From: Mactra quadrangularis
Taxonomy: Eukaryota; Mollusca; Bivalvia; Venerida; Mactridae
Length of the DNA stretch: 64,000 bases
Assembly (NCBI GenBank): GCA_025267735.1
Contig: CM046294.1
Span: 2,886,001 to 2,950,000, forward strand
Direction of reading: 5' to 3'
Positions 1 to 12,513 of the stretch are shown piece by piece. Numbering within the stretch: position 1 is the first letter of the stretch; each line of letters opens with the position of its first letter. The notes under the pieces were generated by a model, which saw nothing but the letters and a program-made list of their open reading frames with translations, ran no database searches and was not told where the DNA came from. A program made the position numbers and the translations under genes.

Positions 1-560
1 AATAGTTCCACTGTTAATTTTTTTTATTTGTCGAGTTTGATTAAGATCTTATCGCTTTTGAGTGGTAATAGAATCGTTGATTATACAATTATCAACTGGA
101 ACTACTTTTTAAAGCGGATGATAAAATCATTGGAGCAGAGAATAGAGAAACAATTCTATGAACACGTTAACTTATACTTTATAGAAAATGACGAATATAT
201 TCAAATACGGAAATAATGAACAAAACTGAATAAACTGAAGATATCCTTTTAAGGTATTGTACCTTGAATTTATACGTTTACATTTCAAAGAACTTAAATA
301 TAGTATTTACACAGACATTTGTTTTAACATTCATTTGTTTAGAATTTGCCGAATTCTTGCCTACTAATAGATATGCATTTGTCAACGTCGTATACGTTAT
401 GGCAGCGGTCGACATTTAGTAACATCACTATACCTTTGTCTCGTGAAATTAACTAGTTCCAATAGAAAATGTCACCATCATCATGTCACTACCAAATATT
501 TGTCTCATGGAATAACTGAGTTCCAATTAAGAATGTCACTACTAAAGTGTTTATACTTAC

Positions 561-659
561 GTGAAGAATGTCCCATTAGCTTCGTACTCTTTCCAGAATG
601 ACATCGACATACCAAGTCCTAATAATACTGATGTTAAAATGAAACCAAAAACTGGTAAT
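561..659 (-). CDS. nrf-6-like gene, coding exon 14
   Basis: Residues 638-670, KLPVFGFILTSVLLGLGMSM then SFWKEYEANGTFF and two bases of the next codon. It is a hydrophobic helix followed by a short loop, as expected after the LANDMQFY helix. Acceptor TTTCAG, donor TTCAC|GTAAGT. The next exon was not found in bases 1-560 and should lie outside the window. Confidence 0.85.
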
Positions 660-2324
660 CTGAAATGTAATACAATGTTTGATAGTAAATAGCAAATGTA
701 ACAAAACGAAATTTAAAGCCACTATATGAAGACATATTCATTAAGAGTAGACTTGAAAACTGTTTTACCACCCTGAAGTTATCAAAATATAATATGCATT
801 AAAGACACACTTAACAGTTTAAACCATTCTGTTTTCTTTATTTGAGTTTGACGAAAAGTCCAATTCTTAAAAAAGTGGGGTACTTTTATAAGAGCACACT
901 ATATTCATTATACACTGATGTTTAATATACCTGATCCAAAATAGTTTGAAAGCTTAATTATGTAATTCGGAGTACGTTTTTTTCTCTAATAAGACTTCAT
1001 CTTTAACATACTGTGATCAAAACTATTGTTTCGAGTATTGACAACCAAATTCTACTTTCGGTGTCGATCTACTGTCTCTTTAAAATACAATAAATATCAT
1101 AAACATATCTAAGCAATGTTTGCGTTTATTTGAATATCTTGTTCATTAGAGGTGTTTGAAATAGCTAAATCATATTATCTTTGCAGTATTAAAACAGTGT
1201 TACTTCGATATAGGGGCTTTAATTTTCTTTGCCATTTTACATCCAAAGTCAACGGAAGTACAATACTTTTCTTAATTTGCTTACAAAAGGTTAGAAGATA
1301 AAATAGAATCTATGAAATAAAATGGTCTGAAGTTATACACCATTATGCATACTGTAAGTCTGTTTTTGGAATTGACTGGGTAAAATGTTAAAACAAATCC
1401 TGTTCTTTATGTGTAATAATTTTTGTATAAAGATTGATTTTAAAAAGATCAACTGATCTGCAGATATGGGATTATAGTATCATCTTGTGTGATTATATAC
1501 AAAGTTACATTTGAAGCCTTCCATTTGTTTATCTTGTGATGTTATTATTCAAATGCCTAATTTTTAGATTTTAGTCTCTGTCTCTAATACATTTAATACA
1601 GAAGCTAGCTATTATTCTAAGCCAAGGCAAATCTAGGAATTAACTGTCTAAAGATCAGTCATTACGGACCTCATTATCTCCGGAAATCAATGGCCGCCGA
1701 CAGGCTAAAGACCAGACGCACCGTAGTCTATCAAACAAATTGTAATCCTTGATAGTGTTTGGTATACTTAAGCTAATCACGTGATACCAATGAACAATTA
1801 ATTGTCCAGAATGAATAGCAACAGACTCTATCATTTTTCCGTGGAACAATTTGTACATAAATAGACAAAATTGTTCGAGAACTATCGGAAATTGGTCATT
1901 TCCAGCCATGCAAAAGTGATAGATTTAAACCGGTTGTTTTACCGGTAAAAACAGCAAGAAACCTAATACCTGCTGGGAAAATCTTGACGATGAATTATCA
2001 ATATTGATAAAAAAAAACGTTATCAACAATTGCATATTATTTATGATAATGATAAATACCGTTTTTAATCGTGGACCAATGCGTTGTTCATTAAATAATA
2101 ATAGGAGCTTAGAAGCGATGTTGCAGTAAATTGCCAATTCAACGCAATTAAATACATCATTAAGTAAATTGTTGCTTTCTGCTTGACCCAAGCTGATTTT
2201 CATAGTTTTGATAGCTTAATGCGTTTTTATAGCTATAAAATATTTGGCTAGCGTTTTATAAGTAATAAACAGTTAGTGTATAAGTAATATATTCGAAATT
2301 CTACATATACATTATATTACTTAC
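660..2324. other. nrf-6-like intron 13, no other feature
   Basis: AT-rich intronic sequence between exons 13 and 14. ORFs here (for example 1655-1909 and 1925-2203 on the minus strand) show no recognisable domain. I see no clear mobile element. Confidence 0.6.
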
Positions 2325-2404
2325 TTGTACATAAAAGCAATAAATAATGGTGATATCACATAGAACTGCATATCATTGGCTAAATACCAGGACCATCCCA
2401 TACA
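2325..2404 (-). CDS. nrf-6-like gene, coding exon 13
   Basis: Residues 612-637, CMGWSWYLANDMQFYVISPL then FIAFMY, plus two bases. 'CM.WTWYLANDMQFY' directly follows the exon 12 motif in the family, so this exon belongs to the same gene despite lying 21.9 kb away. Acceptor TTTACAG, donor ACAA|GTAAGT; phase 0 in, two bases out. Confidence 0.92.
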
Positions 2405-2647
2405 CTGTAAATGGAAAAGAAAAAAAACGCAATATTATTCGCACTCGAGCGGAAAACATTATCTTGTGCAAAAATGGTTTATGCAGAGGGTTCATTTGTC
2501 TATGTTTAAGCTGCTGTAGAAATTGGAATCGAATAAGTAGTTATACAATCAACACTATACATGTAAACTCAAGACATTGTATTGGTATAAATGATGTACT
2601 TCACCTAGGAACAATTTGGAAGTATCTAACTAAGTTTTGAAATTTAT

Positions 2648-3112
2648 GTATACATGGTATGGCATGCCGTTTGCACAATAATTACTTAAACTATAGGTTT
2701 AACTGTTAATCCCATAGTTTAACAGACTTAAACATAGGGTTTAACTGTTATTCCTATAGTTTAAGACTTTAAACTATGGGTTTAACAGAATATTGTGCAC
2801 AATGTTACTTAAAGTATATGTTTATCAGCATAAACCCTATGTTTAAGTGTTAATCCTATAGTTTAAGACTTAAATCTATATGTTTAACAGATTTTCACAT
2901 TAAACACTTTAAACTATGGTATTAAGAGACTTTAATACATAGTTTTAAGCGAAAATCTGTTAACTATATAGTTAAGACTTGAAACTATGGGTTTAACTGT
3001 TAATCCTATAGTTTAACAGACTTTAATACATAGTTTTAAGCGAAAATCTGTTAACTATATAGTTAAGACTTGAAACTATGGGTTTAACTGTTAATCCTAT
3101 AGTTTAACAGGT
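2648..3112 (+). repeat. CTATAGTTTAAC-type quasi-palindromic repeat block, left copy
   Basis: About twenty repeats of a roughly 20-bp motif alternating AAACTATAGGTTTAACTG with its near reverse complement (TTAATCCTATAGTTTAAC). It starts with GGCATGCCGTTTGCACAATA. A highly similar block lies in the opposite orientation at 22946-23360, with the same GGCATGCCGTTTGCAC outer edge. Strong hairpin potential; probably a subterminal region of a non-autonomous DNA transposon, but no target duplication was found. Confidence 0.7.
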
Positions 3113-3224
3113 AACCAATCAGATTACGAGTTTGTAATCCCGTGAGATGACGTTGATGTAAAACGGGTGTGACTAAAACACGGAATGGAATTTGAGGCGA
3201 TATGGGCGAAATGGAGATTTTATG

Positions 3225-3817
3225 GCGAAATGGAGTTTTAATTGTTAAATAACTCTTTTATTCCAATGATAACATTTATTTTGTTGACTGAAAATGAACT
3301 TAGGTGTAATATACTACACAAATATCGATAAATATTTAAAAAAGGTTTTACTTAGAATGATTTATTGCCGAATTCCTATAAATTATCGTACCAAAGTCCA
3401 TTTCGTACACGAATTGGAGACGAAACGGGGTCTAAATTGTTTGATAATTATTTTACTTCTATGATTATATTTATATTGTTTACTGAGAATGAACATTAAT
3501 AAAAAATAGATAACACAAATAACGACGAAGATTAAAAAAAAAGTGTTCTATTAAGTTGGATTTATAACCGAATTCCTAAAGTTATCAAACCAAAGTCCAT
3601 TTCGTTCTCGAAATGGAGACGAAATGGAGTCTTAATTGTGTAATAACTATTTTTTCAAATGATAATATTGATTTTGTTCACTGAGAATAAATATTAATAT
3701 AATAAACTACACAAATATCGATTAAGGTGTAAAAATAATGTTTAACTTAGATTGATTTATTGACGAATTCCTACAAATTACCAAAAAACAAAGTCCATTT
3801 CGTACACGAAATTATAG
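3225..3817 (+). repeat. Three tandem ~197-bp repeats
   Basis: Units begin at about 3225, 3422 and 3620. Each opens with GAAAYGGRGTYTWAATTG and ends with AAAGTCCATTTCGT. Conserved internal pieces include a 'GATAATATTKATTTTGTT' segment and 'GAATTCCTA'. Isolated copies of the CCATTTCG motif also occur near 7230 and 15240. They may be the internal array of a dispersed element. Confidence 0.75.
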
Positions 3818-4445
3818 AGATAATCTTATTAAATCTTGGACTTCATATTTTTTTTAGATTAATTAAAGATGAACACGTGGAAAGCGGACGATCGATAATA
3901 GCATATGGGGCATCTCAATAATATTTCACGCAATTTTATGATATATAAATGAATAATATATTAATTTGTTACAATACAAATACAATTTATGATGGTTGGT
4001 AATGACGAAATTTGCGGTAGGCGAAATGGGGATATCATATTATGTAGATACTTCTGTCGTTTATAAACGGTTAGGAAATGGATAGTTCAATGAAAATAAT
4101 GTATAAAACGCCTTCGTTGTTAAAGATTTAATGATTTTACTGATTATTACAAACTTATTAACATATGCATTAAACCAACGTATGATTTTTGATAATAAAG
4201 TAATTAATTTAATAAATAATTAGTAATAAATTAATTTATCATATTAGCTTAAACGATACAAAGTTAGGCGTTTCTCACATGAGTGGGAGGAGCTACGATT
4301 GTTTACTAGCTACATGTAATATAAAACAAAATCTACGTCATGTGATAATTGAACCAACCCACAATAATAATGATCAAATGAATTACTATTAATAATTTGT
4401 GTTAATTACATGTAGTAAAAAACATGTTTTGATTATTATATCTAA
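3818..4445 (+). repeat. Dispersed repeat, copy 1 (second copy near 15240-15860)
   Basis: Shared landmarks in the same order and orientation at both sites: a segment with ACAATTTATGATGG-like sequence, AAAGTTAGGCGTTTC, GAGTGGGAGGAGCTACG and ATCTACGTCATGTGATAA, then an ATAATTGA-rich tail. The LINE starts directly after this copy, so the LINE probably inserted into it. Confidence 0.6.
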
Positions 4446-4459
4446 CATATTATATCTAA

Positions 4460-7024
4460 CCCTAGCATGTTTGATGATATTGACGTTAAACAACTAGATT
4501 TTGTTGAACAGTTTAATAGTTCTAGTAATTTTAACATTGATAATGAGACCTATTCGGAATTAAATGTACAAATTTCTATAACGGAAGTTGAAAAAGCAAT
4601 AAAAAAACTTAAGCGTAATAAAACAACATGTCCAGCAGATAATCTCATGAATGAGTATTTTATAGATACAAGCGATATTTTATCTGGTCATTTATGTGAC
4701 TTATTCAATAAAGTTTTTAACTCAGGTGTTTTTCCGGAATCATGGGCTCAAGGATTTATTGTGCCGTTACATAAACGGGGTCCGGAAGCAGATGTAAATA
4801 ATTATCGCGGTATAACGCTTTTAAGTAATCTAGGAAAAATATTTGCAAGTATATTAAATTCCAGGGTTGAAAATTGGTATAATAAATATGATTTACTTAC
4901 TGACGCTCAGTTTGGATTCCGTAAGGATCATAGCACTGCTGACGCTATCTTTATTTTGTACAATTTAATTGAAAAATATTTATCTGATAAAAAAAGATTG
5001 TATTGTGCTTTTATAGATCTAAAAAAGGCGTTTGATTCAATTAATCGCAATGCATTATGGTATAAATTATTTCATCTAGGATTAGATGGTAAAATACTCA
5101 TTATGTTTAAAAGTATGTACAATATCGTTAAATCATGCGTAAAGCATAATAATAATTTCTCTGATTTTTTCGAAATAGCAGTGGGTCTACGACAAGGTCA
5201 AAACAATTCCCCAACTTTTTTCGCTTTATTTTTAAACGATTTAGAACTATTCTTACAGAATGATCCTAAATGTGGTTTATCAATTAATGAAATATGCATA
5301 ATTACTTTACTTTTCGCCGATGATATGGTGTTATTTAGTGAAACTGTAGAAGATTTACAAAATAGCCTTAACTACTTGCATCTGTATTGCAACAAATGGG
5401 GGTTAGAGGTTAATACAGACAAAACAAAAGTTGTAGTATTTCGTAAAAGAGGCAAATTGAAAAATAATGAAATATGGCATTATGATAATAAATTAATAGA
5501 AACAGTTGATAATTTTAACTATCTAGGGGTTACCTTTAATTATACCGGTACATTTTTGTTGAATAATAAATGCTTGAAAGCAAAAGCTTTAAAAGCAATG
5601 TATGTATTATTAAATAATGTTAAAAAACTTGCAATTCAGCCCCATGTAGCATTGCAATTGTTCAATGCTTTTGTAAGCTCAATTTTAAATTATGGTTGTT
5701 CAACTTGGGGTTTCACAAAATCTAAAGATCTTGAACGTGTACATTTACAATACTGCAAGTCTATATTAGGGGTAAAACAATCTACAAGCAATGCCGCTAT
5801 TTACGGGGAATTGGGCAGATACCCACTATATATCACCCGTTATATATATATTTTAAAGTATTGGTTTAAGTTAATTAAAACCGAAAATATCATACTAAAA
5901 ACTGTTTATAATGACGTCTTGGATCGCCATTTTAAAGGTACTACAACCTGGGTAACCAATATAAAAGAATTATTAGACGAGTATGGTTTTACATATGTTT
6001 TTAATAATCCATATAATGTAGAAACTAAACCGTTTATTGAATTATTTAAGAAAACATTAATCGACAGTTTCGTACAAAAATGATATGGTGACGTAGCTCG
6101 TAATTCTTGTCTTAATACTCTATACATGCATGTCAACGATAGCTTTAATTCACCTGTTTATATGTCTAAAATATTTTCGTTTAAACTACGTTCATGTATT
6201 ACTAAAATTCGAATAGGAGCTCACAACTTATTTATTGAAAGCCAACGTTATGGCAGAAACAGAAAAGAAAGACATGATCGTAAGTGTATTCTGTGTACGC
6301 ATAATGACATCGAAGATGAATTCCATTTTATTCTAGTTTGTAATAAGTATTCAGATTTACGTGAAAAATATATTCCACGTTACTATTATCGTAACCCGAG
6401 CATGCTTAAGTTTTTAGATTTATTAAATAATGATAATACAAATATTTTAACTAAATTAGGCAATTTTATAGCAAAAGCATTCGAAAGACGAAATAAAAGT
6501 TTCCTTAATGTTCAATAATGACTTAAAACAACAATTGTACCGTTCTTCTCCATATATGTACATATAAAAATATTTAATATATGTTAACATTTCTACTTTA
6601 TGGTCTTTTTATAGTTTATATATGTTGATTAATAAATCTGTAAATATATTTGTAAGTAAGACTATATTTGTGGAAGATTGCTTGTGTGTGGTATGTGTGA
6701 GTGTGTGGTGTGTGTGGAGTGGTGTTAGAATATGTATTGTATAGTTTTGTATCGTGATTATTGTCTTCACTCTTTTGTAATGTTTTGAAAATTAACATAA
6801 AATGATAGACATTTGTAAGTAAAGCTACATTTGTGAATGATAGTTTTTGTGTTTGTGTGTGCTATGTGTGGTGTGTGTGTGGTGTGTGTTTGAATATGTG
6901 TTTGTACCATGTTTATTGTATGTATGTTTTGTAATGTTTAGTTAATCTTGTAATGTATATTATGTAATATGATGATGTGCTTACGCACAAATCAAATAAT
7001 AAAGTATCTATCTATCTATCTATC
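4460..7024 (+). mobile_element. 5'-truncated non-LTR retrotransposon (LINE)
   Basis: A reverse transcriptase ORF is followed by an untranslated 3' region with GT-rich stretches. The element ends in AATAAAGTATC and a short (TATC)n tail, typical of LINE 3' ends. The endonuclease and the N-terminal part are missing, so the copy is 5' truncated. It lies in intron 12 of the nrf-6-like gene, antisense to it. The closest relatives I recognise are LINEs with a C-terminal zinc knuckle common in molluscs and cnidarians; I do not assign a clade. Confidence 0.88.
4467..6518 (+). pseudogene. LINE reverse transcriptase ORF, truncated, one in-frame stop
   Basis: Encodes an RNA-directed DNA polymerase for target-primed retrotransposition. 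In order: a palm/finger start (about residues 35-60), NNYRGITLLSNLGKIF (about residue 110), LTDAQFGFRKDHSTADAI, LYCAFIDLKKAFDS (first catalytic Asp), VGLRQGQNNSP, and LLFADDMVLFSE with the catalytic FADD box (about residue 288). A thumb with WGLEVNTDKTKVVVF, LNYGCSTWGF and GVKQSTSNAAIYGELGR follows, then CILCTHNDIEDEFHFILVC, the C-terminal zinc knuckle. The only interruption is TGA at 6081-6083; the frame continues unchanged from 6084 to the stop at 6516. Tryptophan is the likely original residue. The endonuclease is absent. Confidence 0.9.
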
Positions 7025-8500
7025 ATATTTATTATGTTGTTTTTCATGATCAGGATGTCATTTATCATACAACAATAATATATTTCTGGATATTTTTTAC
7101 TATAATATAAAAAAATCAAATATACACTTATAACATATATTCACTTAAATCTTTATACCCGATTTATTTTGTTACCAGTAAACTTAAGATGCATCAAATT
7201 TATTGTTTATGAGGAACAAAATATTTTCTACATCTCCATTTCGTCGCCGACCCCTTTGCCCACGAAATGGAGGTATCGTTCGATCATATAATATAATCTT
7301 ACTCCACTAATATTGTGTACTTGACTAAGTTACTACTCATAATCAGTTAATTCAAATGAAATTCTTACCCCGAACAGTTCTTAGATTTGTTTGAATACTT
7401 GACATCGTAAAGATATTCCACTTACTTGGTAGGCGAGTATTGCTCAAACTCTGTAATAATATCTCTGTTCTGTTCTGTTCCCTTATAAAACAGTTTCTTA
7501 AAATATCTATTACCTTTGTATTTGTTATTTTATCCACTGCCGGTAATCACGTAATTTTGTTACGGTCAGCTGTACTATTAATTGGCGGCCAGACTCGTCA
7601 CCTCAGGTAGGTTTTTCACATTTTTTAATTATTAAAAACCGCGGGATCTTGTATTTTTATTACGCCCGAAGTACCCTCCATTGCAAGCGATTTATGACAA
7701 TACAAACTTTTTTTCCTACTTGAACTTCCATCAATAAAAAAGTTATTGAGCGAATTATTTCGAAATCTTACGTACTTGTTGTGATCGACTGCACTATATA
7801 TATATACATGTATATCTGTTTTTGCCTTTTTGGACTGAATGAAGCCATTTGCCTCAAGAATTTACCCACTAGGAAACTCGAAACATTATCCTATGATACT
7901 TTTGTCATCTTTCCTGTCAAAGGTAATGTTGCAAATGTGATTTTTGACGGAAAACAAAAAATGATAGGCTGTACTATTGGATTTTTAATGATTAACTGTA
8001 CTTTCAAATTTATGAACCAACCGATAGTGATTTTACACGCAGCTTTCTTCATTAAATGTCAAATTCCTCGGTTGCAAATTTCCATTTTTTGGTAAGGATA
8101 GATAAAAGTAAACTATAATGTTAAGTTTGGTGAAGTGTCACCGTCAAATAACGTCATTTTATGAACCTATAAAACGTATTTAATGACTTTACTTACTGAA
8201 ATACGATTGAGATAATCATAATTTGATAACTCATGTTTTATGCAGAAGACGTTGTAATACAACCTAACTGATTTGAGTTTTAGTGTAGAAAAGGCTCGAT
8301 AAGATCAAACGCAAATTCGCCAGACTAATGTGATTTAGGGTCAATGTATTTTCAGGAATACAATTGAGTTTCCAAAATACACTTTCTATAAAGTTGTACT
8401 CAGACCCTTCAACAAGTGGAATTTGTTATGTATTTAGCAAACAGTATTGTCGGTCACGCATGAATTTACTATGTTCAAACCGAGTAATACCTTACATAAG
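7025..8500. other. Intron 12 filler
   Basis: AT-rich intronic sequence. Near 7228-7275 a CCATTTCGTCG...CGAAATGGAGG pair echoes the 197-bp repeat units, perhaps the distal part of the repeat split by the LINE. No coding signal recognised. Confidence 0.45.
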
Positions 8501-8544
8501 TCGGTACATGCAATTATTTTAAGAATATATTGGCGTATTAAGGT

Positions 8545-8862
8545 TGCAATCAGTGCTTCCGAATTTGGCTGTTTATAATTCTTTTATTTTACCAGTGTCT
8601 TCTAAGACGCACTGGGTTAAGCACACTGTTCGCCTTTTGGCTACACTAGCACTTTTTGCCGCTAGAAGAGGTTTGTTTATAACATGTTCTTGTAGATATT
8701 GTTTACCATATACATGTACTTTTTTGTTTCTTTGCCAGGATTCACGTGTTTGACTCTATCGAACGTGGTCGTCGGATGGAAAGGAAAAAGATGGAGACTG
8801 TTGCGAGACCTAGAACAGCACTTTAAAGAAGATCTTCGAGCGTCCGTTGAGAAAAAGCCTTA
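8545..8862 (+). CDS. Possible two-exon gene fragment, function unknown
   Basis: A frame through 8545-8672 ending ...LFAARR joins in phase to 8740-8862 if a short intron (AG|GTTTGT at 8673 to TTTGCCAG at about 8739) is removed. The joined product runs LALFAARRGFTCLTLSNVV then VGWKGKRWRLLRDLEQHFKE and ends DLRASVEKKP-stop. The tail has coding-like composition and a basic amphipathic stretch after a hydrophobic one. I do not recognise the family, the inferred intron is unusually short (about 67 bases), and no start exon was found. It lies antisense in the nrf-6 intron. It could be a transposon-carried or relict exon pair, or chance. Confidence 0.25.
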
Positions 8863-9660
8863 AGGAAAGAAGCAAAAATGCTCCCGTTCGATAAAATGGG
8901 GGACAACACGAACACTAACAGATGTATTGTTATTTGGATTGAATTCATTGACACCACATTACTTGAAACTTTCTAACTTGATATGTGGATACTCAGATAA
9001 ATAGAACGGAACTGAAACGAACACATAGAGTGACATATTATACGATTTCATTATGTTTGAAATAAGTTCAACTGAGTAACCATTGTGGACATCAGTGACA
9101 GTGTTGTACTTACTTGCAAGAGTCAATGCTTTCTACTGATTTTTTTCCTGTACAGGTAGATCTATACAGCAGGTCCCAGAAACAATTGATAAGAAACTTG
9201 TTAGGCTTCACAGATAAATTTTAAGTTCCGATCGGAAAGGAACGTCATTGAAAATATGTTTAAAATTGGATATCAAAATCTTTGTTAGTTTAGAATTCAG
9301 TTAGTTTTCCAGTTATGTGTAAATTATGCGTTGAATGATAGTTTGCTACATTTTCTCTCAAATAACCAATGGAGACGAAAATTTTGTAGTCATTATTGAA
9401 TTTAATGTAATGTTTTGGATGTGTTTGTGCATGTAAGAATAATAAAACATTTTTCCAGAGACTTGAATGTCTTGATTGATTATAAATATGCGTATATATA
9501 TATATATCAAACACATTCATTAAACATATTCATAAACAGCATTTTAGTTATAAGCTACTGTTTACATTATTGATTTATATAAATAAAAGCCAATTTTTAT
9601 AAGCTTATTACATTGTTTTAAATTCATCTCAAGTTCTTATTCATTTTTATAAAAAACAAT

Positions 9661-9669
9661 AAACAAAAC
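9661..9669 (+). repeat. 9-bp target site duplication, left (AAACAAAAC)
   Basis: Identical to 14913-14921 and directly abuts the outer base of the inverted repeat on both sides. This defines the 9670-14912 element precisely. Confidence 0.9.
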
Positions 9670-9949
9670 AGGTGCGTGAAGTTAGCTGCCAGTTGCCAGT
9701 TGCCAATTCAATCGGCAACTGGCAACTGGCAGCCAACTTCACACCCAGCTGCCGATTCAATTTTTTTTGTTAGCAAGCACTATGTACAGGCATAGCGACG
9801 AACGTTCCGCGCGGGTGTTTTGAATCGGCAACTGGCAACTGGCAGCCAACTTTACACCCAGCTGCCGATTCAATTTTTTTTGTTAGCAAGCACTATGTAC
9901 AGGCACTGCGACGAACGTTCCGCGCGGGTGTATTGAATCGGCAACTGGC

Positions 9950-12480
9950 AGCCAACTTCACGCCTCAGCTGCCGATTCGATTTTTTTAGATTTCGGCGCA
10001 AATACGTCGCCTTATGCACAAGTACTGCGACGAACGATCAACGCGAGTGTTTTGAATCGGCAACTGGCAACTGGCAGCCAACTTCACGCCTCCGCTGCCA
10101 ATTCGATTTTTTTAGATTTCGGCGCAGATACGTCGCCCTATGCACAGGTTATGCCACGAACGTTCCGCGGGTGTTTTGAATCGGCAACTGGCAACTGGCA
10201 GCCAACTTCACGCCTCAGCTGCTAATTCGATTTTTTTAGATTTCGGCACAGATACGTCGCCCTATGCACATGTACTACGACGAACGTTCCGCGCGGGTGT
10301 TTTGAATCGGCAACTGGCAACTGGCAGCCAACTTCACGCCTCCGCTGCCAATTCGATTTTTTTAGATTTCGGCGCAGATACGTCGCCCTATGCACAGGTT
10401 ATGCCACGAACGTTCCGCGCGGGTGTTTTGAATCGGCAACTGGCAACTGGCAGCCAACTTCACGCTTCAGCTGCTAATTCGATTTTTTTAGATTTCGGCA
10501 CAGATATGTCGCCCTTTGCACATGTACTACGATGAACGTCCTTCTTGTGTGTTTTGAATCGGCAACTGGCAACTGGCAGCCAACTTCACGCCTCAGCTGC
10601 CAATTCGATTTTTTTTTAATTTCGGCGCAGATACGTCGCCATATGCACATGTTCTACGATAAACGTCCTGCTCGGGTGTATTGAATCGGCAACTGGCTAC
10701 TGGCAGCCAACTTCACACTCCAGCTGCCGATTTGATTTTTTTAGATTTCGGCGCAGATACGTCACCCTATGCACATGTACTACGATGAACGTCCTGCTCG
10801 TGTGTTTTGAATCGGCAACTGGCAACTGGCAGCCAACTTCACGCCTCAGCTGCCAATTCGATTTTTTTAGATTTCGGCGCAGATACGTCGCCCTATGCAC
10901 AGGTACTGCGACGAACGTTCCGCGCGGGTGTTTTGAATCGGCAACTGGCAACTGGCAGCCAACTTCACGCCTCAGCTGCCAATTCGATTTTTTAAGATTT
11001 CGGCGCAGATACGTCGCCCTATGCACAGGTTATGCCACGAACGTTCCGCGCGGGTGTTTTGAATCGGCAACTGGCAACTGGCAGCCAACTTCACGCCTCA
11101 GCTGCCAATTCGATTTTTTTAGATTTCGGCGCAGATACGTCGCCCTATGCACATGTTCTACGATGAACGTCCTGCTCGGGTGTTTTGAATCGGCAACTGG
11201 CAACTGGCAGCCAACTTCACGCCTCAGCTGCCAAATCGATTTTTTTAGATTTCGGCGCAGATACGTCACCCTATGCACAGGTACTGCGACGAACGTTCCG
11301 CGCGTGTGTTTTGAATAGGCAACTGGCAACTGGCAGCCAACTTCACGCCTCAGCTGCCAATTTGATTTTTTACATTTCGGCGCAGATACGTCGCCCTATG
11401 CACAGGTAATGCCAAGAACGTTCCGCGCGGGTGTTTTGAATCGGCAACTGGCAACTGGCAGCCAACTTCACGCTTCAGCTGCCAATTCGATTTTTTTAGA
11501 TTTCGGCGCAAATACGTCGCCCTATGCACAGGTACTGCGACGAACGTTCGGCGCGGGTGTTTTGAATCGGTTACTGGCAACTGGCAGTCAACTTAACGCC
11601 TCAGCTGCCAAATCGATTTTTTTAGATTTCGGCGCAGATACGTCACCCTATGCACATGTACTACGATGAACGTCCTGCTCGGGTGTTTTGAATCGGCAAC
11701 TGGCAACTGGCAGCCAACTTCACGCCTCAGCTGCCAATTTGATTTTTTACATTTCGGCGCAGATACGTCGCCCTATGCACAGGTAATGCCACGAACGTTC
11801 CGCGCGGGTGTTTTGAATCGGCAACTGGCAACTGGCAGCCAACTTCACGCCTCAGCTGCCAATTTGATTTTTTACATTTCGGCGCAGATACGTCGCCCTA
11901 TGCACAGGTAATGCCACGAACGTTCCGCGCGGGTGTTTTGAATCGGCAACTGGCAACTGGCAGCCAACTTCACGCCTCAGCTGCCAATTCGATTTTTTTA
12001 GATTTCGGCGCAAATACGTCGCCCTATGCACAGGTAATGCCACGAACGTTCCGCGCGGGTGTTTTGAATCGGCAACTGGCAACTGGCAACTGGCAGTCAA
12101 CTTAACGCCTCAGCTGCCAATTCGATTTTTTTAGATTTCGGCGCAGATACTTCGCCCTATGGACATGTAATACGATGAACGTCCTGCTCGTGTGTTTTGA
12201 ATCGGCAACTGGCAATTGGCAGCCAATTTTACACCCAAGCTGGCAATTCGATTTTTTTTTAGATTTCAGCGCTGATACTTCGCTCTATGCACAGGTACTA
12301 CGATGAACGTCCTGCTCGGGTGTTTTGAATCGGCAACTGGCTATTGGCAGCCAACTTCACACTTCAGCTGCCAATTCATTTTTTTTAGATTTCAGCGCTG
12401 ATACGTCGCCCTACGCACAGGTACTGCGATGAACGTCCTACACGGGTGTTTCGAATCGGCAACTGGCAACTGGCAGCCAA
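9950..12480 (+). repeat. Left subterminal array, 126-bp units, ~20 copies
   Basis: Unit starts (GAATCGGCAACTGG) recur at about 10054, 10178, 10304, 10430, 10556, 10683, 10809, 10935, 11061 and so on, spacing 124-127, mostly 126. Each unit contains CAACTGGCAACTGGCAGCC, AACTTCACGCCTCAGCTGCC, a T-run followed by AGATTTCGGCGCAGATACGT, CGCCCTATGCACAGGTACT and CGACGAACGTTCCGCGCGGG. Higher-order variants alternate: GCGACGAACGTTCCGCGCGG versus ACGATGAACGTCCTGCTCGG. As 126 is 42 codons, several frames stay open for hundreds of bases; these are not treated as genes. Confidence 0.95.
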
Positions 12481-12513
12481 CTTTACACACAGCCTTACTG
12501 AATTGGTATCTGA

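Noticed and set aside
28..560. A further nrf-6-like exon left of exon 14
   Set aside because: Scanning the minus strand for an acceptor followed by plausible helix sequence in the right phase gave nothing convincing.
10140..12105. Long ORFs (up to 177 codons) on both strands across the 126-bp array as protein-coding genes
   Set aside because: Several overlapping frames are open at once and each is an exact read-through of the satellite with period 42 codons. Indels break each ORF at irregular points.
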